Under the pieces are notes generated by a model. The model had not been told where the DNA came from. It saw only the letters and a program-made list of their open reading frames with translations, and searched no databases. From positions 2,731,001 to 2,795,000 of the forward strand of contig NC_007761.1 of assembly GCF_000092045.1 (NCBI RefSeq): a stretch of 64,000 bases of DNA, written 5' to 3'. Made by a program: the position numbers and the translations under genes. This document shows, piece by piece, positions 8,828-18,919 of the stretch (positions are counted from its first letter, which is position 1; each line of letters begins with the position of its first letter). This DNA is from Rhizobium etli CFN 42. GTDB taxonomy: Bacteria > Pseudomonadota > Alphaproteobacteria > Rhizobiales > Rhizobiaceae.

Positions 8828-9718
8828 ATGCGCGTATTCGTCACAGGAGCCACCGGCTGGGTCGGCTCGGCCGTCGTCAAGGAGTTGATCGCCGCCGGCC
8901 ATCAGGTTCTCGGCCTCGCCCGCTCGGACAAGGGAGCGGCGGAACTGGCGGCCGCCGGCGCCGAGGTTCAGCGCGGCACGCTCAACGACCTGGAGGGTTT
9001 GAAGCGCGGTGCAGCCGAGGCTGACGGCGTCATCCACACGGCGTTCAATCATGACTTCTCGAATTTCGCCGAGAATTGCGCTGCCGACCGGCGCGCCATC
9101 GAGGCGCTCGGTGAAGCCCTCCGCGGCTCCAACCGACCGTTGCTCGTCACTGCGGGACTCGGCCATGCGCCTGGCCGCATCGGCACCGAGAAGGACCCGC
9201 CGATGCCGACGACGCAGACCTATCCCCGCGCCTCCGAAATCACTGCGGTGGCGCTCGTGGCCCGCGGCGTGCGCGCCTCCACCGTCCGGCTGCCGCCGTC
9301 GGTGCACGGCCATGGCGATCACGGTTTCGTGCCGATTCTCATCGAGACGGCGCGGCAGAAGGGCCTCTCCGCCTATATCGGCGACGGGGGCAACCGCTGG
9401 CCAGCCGTGCACCGACGCGATGCCGCCCGCGTCTACCGCCTGGCGCTGGAGCGCGGCGCCGTGGGCGGTCCCTTTCTGGCGGTCGCAGAAGAGGGCGTCC
9501 CGTTCCGGGAGATTGCCGAACTCATCGGCCGGCGGCTCAACGTGCCGGCCGTCTCGCTGTCGCAGGAAGAGGCGGCGGAGCATTTCGGATGGTTCGCCAT
9601 GTTTGCCGGCTTCGACGTGCCGACCTCCAGCGTTCACACCCGCGCCCTTCTCGGCTGGCAGCCGACGGAGGCCGGCCTGCTTGCGGATATTGACCACCCG
9701 GCCTATCTCGGAGAGTAG
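8828..9718 (+). CDS. NAD(P)-dependent SDR (extended/atypical epimerase-like) oxidoreductase
   Basis: A 296-aa Rossmann-fold protein with an N-terminal TGATGWVG dinucleotide-binding motif (about 6-13) and the extended-SDR layout found in NAD-dependent epimerase/dehydratase proteins. A classical YxxxK catalytic pair is not obvious; TYPRASE near residue 135 may replace it. Its divergent pairing with an MmyB-like regulator suggests induction by an electrophile or other small molecule. Substrate unknown. Confidence 0.8.
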   Translation: MRVFVTGATGWVGSAVVKELIAAGHQVLGLARSDKGAAELAAAGAEVQRGTLNDLEGLKRGAAEADGVIHTAFNHDFSNFAENCAADRRAIEALGEALRGSNRPLLVTAGLGHAPGRIGTEKDPPMPTTQTYPRASEITAVALVARGVRASTVRLPPSVHGHGDHGFVPILIETARQKGLSAYIGDGGNRWPAVHRRDAARVYRLALERGAVGGPFLAVAEEGVPFREIAELIGRRLNVPAVSLSQEEAAEHFGWFAMFAGFDVPTSSVHTRALLGWQPTEAGLLADIDHPAYLGE

Positions 9719-9811
9719 GCTTCAACCTGAGGGGGAGATATCTCGGCAACGCAAGCCCCGAAGGCCGGGCGGTGCGCTAGCGGTTGATGGATGCAAGAAG
9801 CGATGTTGGAG

Positions 9812-9982
9812 CGTCCTTCGAGGCTCCGGCCTCCGGCCTACGCACCTCAGGATAAGGAGCTTTGGAGAATGCCGCACCGGTAGGAGGCGCTGGGGGATGC
9901 CACGTCAGTTGAGCATTGGAGCGCGCCACCCAAGAGAGACTCGGTGTCCCGCAGGGGGCCCGAAGGATGAGGCGGGCGCGCA
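9812..9982. repeat. REP-like palindromic repeats (two partial copies)
   Basis: A unit at 9812-9858 is the reverse complement of the type seen at 52077-52123, with the shared CCTCGAAGGA and CTGAGGTGC ends. A second fragment at about 9953-9982 carries the CCCGAAGGATGAGGCGGG end. Together they fill most of the intergenic space 9719-9990, where no gene is seen. Confidence 0.5.
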
Positions 9983-9990
9983 CCACCATC

Positions 9991-10200
9991 TCAGCGCATC
10001 CGCCCCTCGTTCATATCGGCGGGATCGTAGTTGATGTCCCAGTCCTTTTCGGGCTTCTTCTTGCCGGGCGGGTGCTTGTTCACCGTGGCGTCCTCGGAGC
10101 CGGTGATTACGGTCGGCTTTGCGCTCGCCACACCGCTGGCTTTGCGGTCGGCCCGGGATTTGGCGAACTGCCCGGCTGCGTCTTTTTCGGGATCGGCCAT
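9991..10200 (-). CDS. Small hydrophilic hypothetical protein
   Basis: A 69-aa highly charged, lysine/aspartate-rich protein without hydrophobic segments. It begins 1 nt after the stop of the 66-aa gene to its right, suggesting translational coupling. A weak GGCGA ribosome site precedes it. I recognise no family with certainty. Confidence 0.55.
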   Translation of the reverse strand: MADPEKDAAGQFAKSRADRKASGVASAKPTVITGSEDATVNKHPPGKKKPEKDWDINYDPADMNEGRMR

Positions 10201-10201
10201 G

Positions 10202-10402
10202 TCATTCGCCTTTCTGCTTCATAGCGTCGGAAATGTCGCTCATTTCGGGATCGCGATTGTTTTCGCCATTGGCGTCGCGATTTTTGTCCGGATCGTCCTT
10301 GGCTTTGAGATAGCCGCGCGGCCTATTGCCCTTCGGTCCTTCCCAGCGGGGGGACTGGTCGGTCGTGCCGGGTGCACCGTCCTTGGGGGTGGTCATGCCC
10401 AT
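10202..10402 (-). CDS. Small hydrophilic hypothetical protein
   Basis: A 66-aa protein rich in Asp, Asn, Lys, Gly and Pro, probably disordered. The start at 10402 is supported by an AAGGAG ribosome site; a longer upstream reading frame looks non-coding. It is in an apparent operon with the 69-aa gene. Function unknown. Confidence 0.55.
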   Translation of the reverse strand: MGMTTPKDGAPGTTDQSPRWEGPKGNRPRGYLKAKDDPDKNRDANGENNRDPEMSDISDAMKQKGE

Positions 10403-10528
10403 CGTCGTTTCTCCTTGGTTGAGTAGGAAAAACCGCAAAAGCCGGAAAGTGTTCCGGCAGAAAATATGGAACCGTGTCGGCCCCCATGGGTTGGTGAAAG
10501 GTCGTGAACCTCGAAAAAGGAGCCGAAC

Positions 10529-10702
10529 ATGAGCAAGACCAACGTTCGTGAACTTCAAAAACGCGCCGAACAGCAGGTCAGGAACACCAGCGCCGGCGGC
10601 CATCTCGGCGGCACCTATTTCGGCCAGCAACCAGACGGAAAAACAGCGTCGGACACCACCAACGACAGCGCCAAGGCAAGGCCGAACGACGGGAGCAATT
10701 GA
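10529..10702 (+). CDS. Small hypothetical protein (57 aa)
   Basis: A short gene with a strong AAAAAGGAG ribosome site before an ATG at 10529. The product is hydrophilic with a glycine-rich centre (GGHLGGTYFG) and a disordered charged tail. It is divergent from the two small genes on its left, and all three have similar composition. Function unknown. Confidence 0.5.
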   Translation: MSKTNVRELQKRAEQQVRNTSAGGHLGGTYFGQQPDGKTASDTTNDSAKARPNDGSN

Positions 10703-10994
10703 AGCGGGGCGCCTTTCCTACCGCGTTGGCGGTGATGGGGTATTGCGAAAAGGCGCGCTGTGGGACACCTCCGCGGCACGCCCCTTTCTCGGTCTCTGTT
10801 TAACCTTCGCCAAGAGCAAAAGCGTATCGCAACGACCATGAAGAGACGCCCAGCCCGAAGGGCGCAGGTTCGAAGGATGCGAGATCACCATCGACACCAC
10901 CTATGATCGATCGATCGTTCCGCGCGGGCCCGACGACCCGGTCTATGAGGCGGCCGCGGCCGCGCGGCGCGCCCTCTGGCAGACCCGCGGCGGC

Positions 10995-11543
10995 GTGCCG
11001 GAGGGCTTCGCTGCCGAGCGCGAAACGGCGAACGTCTATAACCAGACGAAATGGTTCGGCCCGCACCGCCGCGTCCTTGCCGTGGATGCGCCGGAAAAGC
11101 TCATCCTCTCTACCGACGGCCTCTCGATTCCCTGGGCGGGCATATCCGAGCCTGAAAATGGCGTCGAATGCGAGCTCTTCATGGAATTCGATCCTGCGAC
11201 GCTGGATTCGACCGGAACGGCAAACTGGGCAAATCTCCTGATCAATCTCGGCGATCTCGTCGCCGACGGCCACCGCGTTGCCCGCGACGTCGAAAAGCAT
11301 GGCGCCATCCTGTTCTGCCGGCTGACGGAGGATTACGCGCCGCTGACTCGCATCATCCTGAGCTGCGATCCCAGCCGCATCGACGGCTTGCCCTTCGGCT
11401 CCGTGCCGCTGATCCGCGCGACACCGGTCGCCGAAGATGAGATCGAGGGCCTGACGAGGACTGGGGAGCGACGGCGGCGCGCCAAGCGCTGGCCAAGCGC
11501 GGGATCAGGCTTTAGAGCCGATCATTTCATCGATATGTCATGA
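10995..11543 (+). CDS. Conserved hypothetical protein with unclear 5' end
   Basis: From a GTG at 10995 this reads 182 aa of normal-looking protein (for example WFGPHRRVLAVDAPEKL and DGLPFGSVPLIRATPVAEDE). The same frame is open and protein-like back to 10842, but it has no ATG, GTG or TTG start with a ribosome site and meets a TGA at 10839-10841. An ATG at 10838 lies in another frame, so a frameshift or decayed start is likely. The last 20 or so codons are arginine-rich and run into duplicated DNA shared with 17.9 kb, so the C-terminus may also be altered. I could not identify the domain. Confidence 0.4.
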   Translation: MPEGFAAERETANVYNQTKWFGPHRRVLAVDAPEKLILSTDGLSIPWAGISEPENGVECELFMEFDPATLDSTGTANWANLLINLGDLVADGHRVARDVEKHGAILFCRLTEDYAPLTRIILSCDPSRIDGLPFGSVPLIRATPVAEDEIEGLTRTGERRRRAKRWPSAGSGFRADHFIDMS

Positions 11544-12020
11544 AACTTCTCGTCCCGGATCGGCTTTCTACATTGAAGTCAAACAAGGAGCTCCAAATGT
11601 CGGGCGAAGCCGAAAATAATGCTAAAACCGCCATCCTTCCAGTTCAGAACCCGCCAGCAGCTGAACAAGCCGCCACTGCGTCCGTGCTCGAAGACATGCA
11701 GAAAGCAAGCCCGGAGGCCGGTCAGCCGGAGCCGGCGGCCGAGTTGTTCTCCTGGGAGCTCGATCCGCCGGAACTCGCCAAACTGATCTCCGAGGTGATT
11801 ACACTGCCGATGGTCCTGTGGTCGACGGGCATATCCCTGACCTATTCCCTCTGGCTGTCTTCGCTGCTTCCCGCACGCGAGACGATCGGCTCGATCAAGC
11901 AAAGCGCGGATTACGCTTAGTAATTTCGGCGACCGCGGCCGACCACGCCCCAGCCCCTGCAACCTCCGCCTCTCCGCCCCCCGTTCCACCGAAAATTTGC
12001 GGAATGAAGGGCGGGTAGAG
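11518..12020. repeat. Direct duplication, left copy
   Basis: About 500 bp closely matching 17928-18426 in the same orientation, covering the ribosome site, the whole 107-aa gene and about 100 bp downstream. The two copies flank the giant VCBS gene. Boundaries are estimated by eye. Confidence 0.8.
11597..11920 (+). CDS. Small single-pass membrane protein, copy 1
   Basis: A 107-aa protein with a hydrophilic, Ala/Glu/Pro-rich N-terminal two thirds, a short LFSWELDPPELAKLI motif (about 52-66), one membrane helix (about 68-95, rich in Leu/Ser with TGISLTYSLWLSSLLP), and a short polar tail. An AAGGAG ribosome site precedes the ATG. Its near-identical paralog is at 18007-18330 on the other side of the giant VCBS gene, in the same orientation and convergent or divergent with it. 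The pairing suggests a role tied to that exported protein, but this is only inferred from position. Confidence 0.65.
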   Translation: MSGEAENNAKTAILPVQNPPAAEQAATASVLEDMQKASPEAGQPEPAAELFSWELDPPELAKLISEVITLPMVLWSTGISLTYSLWLSSLLPARETIGSIKQSADYA

Positions 12021-12046
12021 AATGCTGGTCGTGAGCACGGACCGCC

Positions 12047-15000
12047 TCAGCCAAACAAGAAGTCGCCCGAGTTGAAATTGGCAAGCCCGCCGAGGGTCGT
12101 GATGTTGTCGAATTCAGCGACCAGCACCGCGCCGCCGGCTGAACTTGGGTTCTGATCGTAGTAGACCGCCACATGGCCGAGATCCGTATTGTGGAACACG
12201 AACAATGCCCCTGTGGTTATGTTGCTGTAACCATTGATGGTGCTCTGGACGGTCGCGTTCGTGACGCTCACGTCCGTTTTGATGCCAATCTCCGTTCCGG
12301 CAACATTGATCGTGCCGTTGTTTCCTACCTTCACATTGTCCACGCTTGTATTGTTGTTGCCGACGGCGAACTCGAACGTGCCGCCTCCGACGTCCAACTG
12401 GAACTTATCCACGGCTGTGCTATTCGTCCCAGCATTGAAGTCGGTCATATGGTTTGTGGTGGTGGTAAACTTTTGGAAAAAGAAGGTATCATCTCCCACG
12501 CCCCCGGTCAGGGTGTTGTTGCCAACACCACCGTTTAGGGTGTCGTTGCCGTCTTGGCCGAAAAGAGTGTCGTCACCTCCCAGCCCGAACATCATATCGT
12601 TACCGCCACCGCCGTAGAGCACATCGTCGCCCGTTCCACCGGTCGGATTGTCCACCGAATTGCCATTGCCACCGGTGATAATCGTGAATGTCTCGGTCTT
12701 TTCGAAGGCCGGCCCTATAGGATCGCCGGTCTGCGTTGCCGTTACCGTCACTGAAAATGTACCGTTCGTCGATAGCGCATTCGAACTGAGCGTATTGCCG
12801 GTTATCGAGAACAAGCCCGGATTCGACTGCGAAGCAATGTTAAAGCTGAATCCGCCCGTGTCGGGATCAGTCGCCGACAGCAGACCACTGAACTCGAAAC
12901 TATTGAAGTTGACATTGTCTGCCGGAACGACCGGCGTCAGCTTAATGTCGGTTGGTGCCTGCCGAGCTGGTCCATCATCTGCGCCGGTGATGGCGACGAC
13001 GATATTGTAGCTGGCGGTGCCGTCGAGCGAGCTGACGCTCAGCGTATCGCTGACCGCGTCGCCCTGGTTGAGCGCCTGCGTCGCCGCCCGGTTATTGTCG
13101 AGCATATAGCTCCAGCTGCCGCTGGCGGCATCGAAGGTGAAGCTGCCATAGATGCCGTTGAGTGAGGCCGGGGCGGCAAACACCGCCTCGCCGTCGTCGA
13201 CATCGCTGACCGCCAGCTTGCCGGAGGCACTCGGATCGCCGCTGCCGGCCGCCCCCGCCTCGACCGTCGCCCGGTCGTCGGTGACCGTCGCATCGACGAC
13301 GATCGAAGCCGCATCGTTGGCGCCGGTGATGGCGACGACGATATTGTGGCTGGCGGTGCCGTCGAGCGAGCTGACGCTCAGCGTATCGCTGACCGCGTCG
13401 CCCTGGTTGAGCGCCTGCGTCGCCGCCCGGTTATTGTCGAGCGTATAGCTCCAGCTGCCGCTGGCGGCGTTGAAGGTGAAGCTGCCATAGATGCCGTTGA
13501 GTGAGGCCGGGGCGGCAAACACCGCCTCGCCGTCGTCAACATCGCTGACCGCCAGCTTGCCGGAGGCACTCGGATCGCCGCTGCCGGCCGCCCCCGCCTC
13601 GACCGTCGCCCGGTCGTCGGTGACCGTCGCATCGACGACGATCGAAGCCGCATCGTTGGCGCCGGTGATGGCGACGACGATATTGTGGCTGGCGGTGCCG
13701 TCGAGCGAGCTGACGCTCAGCGTGTCGCTGACCGCGTCGCCCTGGTTGAGCGCCTGCGTCGCCGCCCGGTTATTGTCGAGCATATAGCTCCAGCTGCCGC
13801 TGGCGGCATCGAAGGTGAAGCTGCCATAGATGCCGTTGAGTGAGGCCGGGGCGGCAAACACCGCCTCGCCGCCGTCGACATCGCTGACCGCCAGCTTGCC
13901 GGAGGCACTCGGATCGCCGCTGCCGGCCGCCCCCGCCTCGACCGTCGCCCGGTCGTCGGTGACCGTCGCATCGACGACGATCGAAGCCGCATCGTTGGCG
14001 CCGGTGATGGCGACGACGATATTGTGGCTGGCGGTGCCGTCGAGCGAGCTGACGCTCAGCGTGTCGCTGACCGCGTCGCCCTGGTTGAGCGCCTGCGTCG
14101 CCGCCCGGTTATTGTCGAGCATATAGCTCCAGCTGCCGCTGGCGGCATCGAAGGTGAAGCTGCCATAGATGCCGTTGAGTGAGGCCGGGGCGGCAAACAC
14201 CGCCTCGCCGTCGTCAACATCGCTGACCGCCAGCTTGCCGGAGGCACTCGGATCGCCGCTGCCGGCCGCCCCCGCCTCGACCGTCGCCCGGTCGTCGGTG
14301 ACCGTCGCATCGACGACGATCGAAGCCGCATCGTTGGCGCCGGTGATGGCGACGACGATATTATGGCTGGCGGTGCCGTCGAGCGAGCTGACGCTCAGCG
14401 TGTCGCTGACCGCGTCACCCTGGTTGAGCGCCTGCGTCGCCGCCCGGTTATTGTCGAGCGTATAGCTCCAGCTGCCGCTGGCGGCATCGAAGGTGAAGCT
14501 GCCATAGATGCCGTTGAGTGAGGCCGGGGCGGCAAACACCGCCTCGCCGCCGTCGACATCGCTGACCGTCAGCTTGCCGGAGGCACTCGGATCGCCGCTG
14601 CCGGCCGCCCCCGCCTCGACCGTCGCCCGGTCGTCGGTGACCGTCGCATCGACGACGATCGAAGCCGCATCGTTGGCGCCGGTGATGGCGACGACGATAT
14701 TGTGGCTGGCGGTGCCGTCGAGCGAGCTGACGCTCAGCGTATCGCTGACCGCGTCGCCCTGGTTGAGCGCCTGCGTCGCCGCCCGGTTATTGTCGAGCGT
14801 ATAGCTCCAGCTGCCGCTGGCGGCGTTGAAGGTGAAGCTGCCATAGATGCCGTTGAGTGAGGCCGGGGCGGCAAACACCGCCTCGCCGTCGTCGACATCG
14901 CTGACCGTCAGCTTGCCGGAGGCACTCGGATCGCCGCTGCCGGCCGCCCCCGCCTCGACCGTCGCCCGGTCGTCGGTGACCGTCGCATCGACGACGATCG

Positions 15001-17525
15001 AAGCCGCATCGTTGGCGCCGGTGATGGCGACGACGATATTGTGGCTGGCGGTGCCGTCGAGCGAGCTGACGCTCAGCGTGTCGCTGACCGCGTCGCCCTG
15101 GTTGAGCGCCTGCGTCGCCGCCCGGTTATTGTCGAGCATATAGCTCCAGCTGCCGCTGGCGGCGTTGAAGGTGAAGCTGCCATAGATGCCGTTGAGTGAG
15201 GCCGGGGCGGCAAACACCGCCTCGCCGTCGTCAACATCGCTGACCGCCAGCTTGCCGGAGGCACTCGGATCGCCGCTGCCGGCCGCCCCCGCCTCGACCG
15301 TCGCCCGGTCGTCGGTGACCGTCGCATCGACGACGATCGAAGCCGCATCGTTGGCGCCGGTGATGGCGACGACGATATTGTGGCTGGCGGTGCCGTCGAG
15401 CGAGCTGACGCTCAGCGTGTCGCTGACCGCGTCGCCCTGGTTGAGCGCCTGCGTCGCCGCCCGGTTATTGTCGAGCATATAGCTCCAGCTGCCGCTGGCG
15501 GCGTTGAAGGTGAAGCTGCCATAGATGCCGTTGAGTGAGGCCGGGGCGGCAAACACCGCCTCGCCGTCGTCAACATCGCTGACCGCCAGCTTGCCGGAGG
15601 CACTCGGATCGCCGCTGCCGGCCGCCCCCGCCTCGACCGTCGCCCGGTCGTCGGTGACCGTCGCATCGACGACGATCGAAGCCGCATCGTTGGCGCCGGT
15701 GATGGCGACGACGATATTGTGGCTGGCGGTGCCGTCGAGCGAGCTGACGCTCAGCGTGTCGCTGACCGCGTCGCCCTGGTTGAGCGCCTGCGTCGCCGCC
15801 CGGTTATTGTCGAGCATATAGCTCCAGCTGCCGCTGGCGGCATCGAAGGTGAAGCTGCCATAGATGCCGTTGAGTGAGGCCGGGGCGGCAAACACCGCCT
15901 CGCCGTCGTCAACATCGCTGACCGCCAGCTTGCCGGAGGCACTCGGATCGCCGCTGCCGGCCGCCCCCCGCCTCGACCGTCGCCCGGTCGTCGGTGACCG
16001 TCGCATCGACGACGATCGAAGCCGCATCGTTGGCGCCGGTGATGGCGACGACGATATTGTGGCTGGCGGTGCCGTCGAGCGAGCTGACGCTCAGCGTGTC
16101 GCTGACCGCGTCGCCCTGGTTGAGCGCCTGCGTCGCCGCCCGGTTATTGTCGAGCATATAGCTCCAGCTGCCGCTGGCGGCATCGAAGGTGAAGCTGCCA
16201 TAGATGCCGTTGAGTGAGGCCGGGGCGGCAAACACCGCCTCGCCGTCGTCGACATCGCTGACCGCCCGCTTGCCGGAGGCACTCGGATCGCCGCTGCCGG
16301 CCGCCCCCGCCTCGACCGTCGCCCGGTCGTCGGTGACCGTCGCATCGACGACGATCGAAGCCGCATCGTTGGCGCCGGTGATGGCGACGACGATATTGTG
16401 GCTGGCGGTGCCGTCGAGCGAGCTGACGCTCAGCGTGTCGCTGACCGCGTCGCCCTGGTTGAGCGCCTGCGTCGCCGCCCGGTTATTGTCGAGCATATAG
16501 CTCCAGCTGCCGCTGGCGGCATCGAAGGTGAAGCTGCCATAGATGCCGTTGAGTGAGGCCGGGGCGGCAAACACCGCCTCGCCGTCGTCAACATCGCTGA
16601 CCGCCAGCTTGCCGGAGGCACTCGGATCGCCGCTGCCGGCCGCCCCCGCCTCGACCGTCGCCCGGTCGTCGGTGACCGTCGCATCGACGACGATCGAAGC
16701 CGCATCGTTGGCGCCGGTGATGGCGACGACGATATTGTGGCTGGCGGTGCCGTCGAGCGAGCTGACGCTCAGCGTGTCGCTGACCGCGTCACCCTGGTTG
16801 AGCGCCTGCGTCGCCGCCCGGTTATTGTCGAGCGTATAGCTCCAGCTGCCGCTGGCGGCATCGAAGGTGAAGCTGCCATAGATGCCGTTGAGTGAGGCCG
16901 GGGCGGCAAACACCGCCTCGCCGCCGTCGACATCGCTGACCGTCAGCTTGCCGGAGGCACTCGGATCGCCGCTGCCGGCCGCCCCCGCCTCGACCGTCGC
17001 CCGGTCGTCGGTGACCGTCGCATCGACGACGATCGAAGCCGCATCGTTGGCGCCGGTGAGCGAGATTGAGACATTTGCCTCGCTCAACGTGCCATTGCCG
17101 AGCCGTATCGCGTAGACGAAACTGTCTTTGAGGATCTCACCGGCAGACACCGTGTTGATATCCGCGCCCGAGCCCGCGATGCCGCTTCCATCGCTAATAC
17201 GGTATTCAATCTTTCCATTGTTGATTCTGACCCAATTGCCGAGCAGGGTCGTCTCCCAGGCAGATGCCCCATTCGCTCCGACGTCTTTCGCAAGAAGCTC
17301 ATAGTCAGTGGTAATTGGATTGCCGTCTCCGTCTTCGACCGAGAAGAGGGATTTGGCATTCCCACCAAGATCATTCGACATCACGTCAAGGGTTATGGTT
17401 TTGGTGGCCGCATTATAGAGCTGGAGACTGAGCAGCTGATCTTCCGTCCAGATGTAAGAATCATCCTTCGCCTGTGGCGTATTGGTGAAAGAAGTCGTGC
17501 TGCCACCGGTGCTTTGCGTAGCCAT
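12047..17525 (-). CDS. Giant VCBS-repeat/RTX type I-secreted protein (one frameshift)
   Basis: With one base corrected, this gene encodes about 1825 aa. Residues 1-160 are a unique N-terminal region. Residues about 162-1517 are twelve 113-aa VCBS repeats, each starting [20 protein letters not shown] and ending VAITGAND. Then come a cadherin-like module ([11 protein letters not shown]), RTX calcium-binding nonapeptides ([19 protein letters not shown] and similar), and a C-terminal region of about 150 aa ending [10 protein letters not shown], consistent with a type I secretion signal. It lacks an N-terminal signal peptide, as expected. The likely role is a cell-surface or biofilm adhesin. The start at 17525 follows a GGGGGT ribosome site. 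In repeat copy 4 a run of six C (other copies have five) near 15963-15968 shifts the frame: the upstream part then ends at 15909 and the downstream frame is open from 16027. No type I exporter genes are in the window. Confidence 0.85.
12974..17042 (-). repeat. Tandem array of twelve 339-bp VCBS repeat units
   Basis: Unit spacing is exactly 339 bp, except one 340-bp interval holding the extra C. Copies are nearly identical at DNA level. They differ mainly at a few codons: Thr/Met in SY(T/M)LDNN, Asp/Asn in F(D/N)AAS, Asp/Gly in DVD(D/G)GE, Ala/Thr in KL(A/T)VS, and one Leu-to-Arg in KRAVS. Confidence 0.95.
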
Positions 17526-17927
17526 TAATATACCCCCATAACACAAAACAAGTAACCGGGAAATGATTCAAGACTATTCAGGAAAACACGCCATGCATGA
17601 ACGCGCAGTCACCCCGGTATTGCCGAGGCAAACACCATTTTTCTTAAACAAGAACCGGAATACTCCCCACTCCTAATAAAGTGTTAACATATATACTGTT
17701 AAATGAAAGGCGATTTTCTTCCGACGGTTAATTTCTCCCCGAATTCACTGCGAGAGAGGCCTCCTGTCAGCGCGGCACGCGCGACGGCGATCGCCGAGGC
17801 TGAAGTCGTAGACCTCATCCTGACGGGCAATGGGGTGCGATGGCGCGAGCGCGTTAGCGAAGCGCAGGCTCAAACTTCAGAGCGTTTCCACTTTTCCTCG
17901 ATCAGGTCAGCACGGGCTGAATCCATG
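17526..17927. promoter_or_regulatory. Upstream region of the giant VCBS gene
   Basis: About 400 bp without a gene. The part nearest the VCBS start is AT-rich compared with the rest of the window. It includes an inverted repeat of TTAACA and TGTTAA arms (17684-17689 with 17697-17702) that could be a regulator site. No confident promoter was identified. The region between 17750 and 17900 shows nothing recognisable. Confidence 0.35.
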
Positions 17928-18426
17928 CCGATCATTTCATCGACATGTCATGAAACTTCTTGTCCCGGATCGGCTTTCTACAACGAAGCCAAACAAGGAG
18001 CTCCAAATGTCCGGCGAAGCCGAAAATAGTGTTAAAACTGCCATCCTTCCAGTTCAGAACCCGTCAGCAGCCGAACAAGCCGCCACTGCGTCCGTGCTCG
18101 AAGACATGCAGAAAGCAAACCTGGAGACTCGCCAGCCGGAGCCGGCGGCCGTGTTGTTCTCCTGGGAGCTCGATCCGCCGGAACTCGCCAAACTGATCTC
18201 CGAGGTGATGACACTGCCGATGGTCCTGTTGTCGACCGGCATATCCCTGACCTATTCCCTGTGGCTGTCTTCGCTGCTTCCGGCACGCGGGACGATCGGC
18301 TCGATCAGACAAAGCGGGGACTACGCTTAGAATTGGGCCGATTGCGGCCGACCACGCCCCAGCCCCTGCAACCTCCGCCTCTCCGCCCCCCGTTCCATCG
18401 AATATTTGTGGAATGACGGGCGGAGA
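17928..18426. repeat. Direct duplication, right copy
   Basis: About 500 bp matching 11518-12020 in the same orientation with scattered substitutions, including the coding region and the C-rich stretch downstream. Boundaries are estimated by eye. Confidence 0.8.
18007..18330 (+). CDS. Small single-pass membrane protein, copy 2
   Basis: A 107-aa paralog of the protein at 11597-11920, differing at about a dozen positions (for example Leu for Trp in the helix region, Gly for Glu after PAR). The LFSWELDPPELAKLI motif and the membrane helix are preserved, which suggests selection on both copies. The same AAGGAG ribosome site is present. Function unknown. Its location beside the giant secreted protein gene is shared with copy 1. 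Confidence 0.65.
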   Translation: MSGEAENSVKTAILPVQNPSAAEQAATASVLEDMQKANLETRQPEPAAVLFSWELDPPELAKLISEVMTLPMVLLSTGISLTYSLWLSSLLPARGTIGSIRQSGDYA

Positions 18427-18475
18427 GGTGACGAGCGGCTGTGCGGCGGCGCTCGTCAAGTCTCGCGCAATTGCA

Positions 18476-18919
18476 TCATTCGTTAATGTCAGGCTCGACG
18501 ACCCGAGCCAGATTGCGCAGCGACTCCTGCCAGCCGAGATAGCAGGCTTCGGGCGGGATGAGATCGGGCACGCCGGCCTGGGAGATATCCACCTCAGTGC
18601 CGACCGAGACCTTCTTCAGCGTCACCGTGACTTCCATTTCGCCCGGCAGGTTCGGGTCGTCGAACTTGTCCGTGTAACGAACGCGTTCGCCCGGGACGAG
18701 TTCACGAAATTCGCCGCCAAAGGCGTGGCTATTGCCCGTAGTGAAGTTGCGGAAGGACATTCTGAAGGTGCCGCCGACGGCCGGCTCCAGGTGATGTACG
18801 GTGCAGAGGAAGCCGTTCGGCGGAAGCCATTTGGCGAGCGCATCGGCCTCGATGAAGGCGCGATAGACCTTCTCCGGGCTGGTGGCGAAAACGCGGTGCA
18901 GTCGTATGGTGCTTGGCAT
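18476..18919 (-). CDS. SRPBCC (AHSA1-like) family protein
   Basis: A 147-aa START/Bet v1-like protein. It opens with the family pattern of a short strand, then SPEKVYRAFIEADALAKWL, followed by GGTFRMSFR and GEFRELVPGERVRYTDKF. AHSA1-like members bind hydrophobic small molecules, and their role in bacteria is mostly unassigned. It sits in a run of small minus-strand stress-type genes (GFA, DJ-1), each with its own spacing, so a shared operon is uncertain. Confidence 0.85.
   Translation of the reverse strand: MPSTIRLHRVFATSPEKVYRAFIEADALAKWLPPNGFLCTVHHLEPAVGGTFRMSFRNFTTGNSHAFGGEFRELVPGERVRYTDKFDDPNLPGEMEVTVTLKKVSVGTEVDISQAGVPDLIPPEACYLGWQESLRNLARVVEPDINE

Noticed and set aside
12974..17042. 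Regular repeats resembling a CRISPR array
   Set aside because: Units are 339 bp, contiguous, and code for VCBS domains; there are no short repeats with unique spacers.
13152..17115. Series of 98-aa plus-strand and 91-aa minus-strand open frames inside the VCBS array
   Set aside because: They recur once per repeat unit as shadow frames of the real gene, with no ribosome sites.
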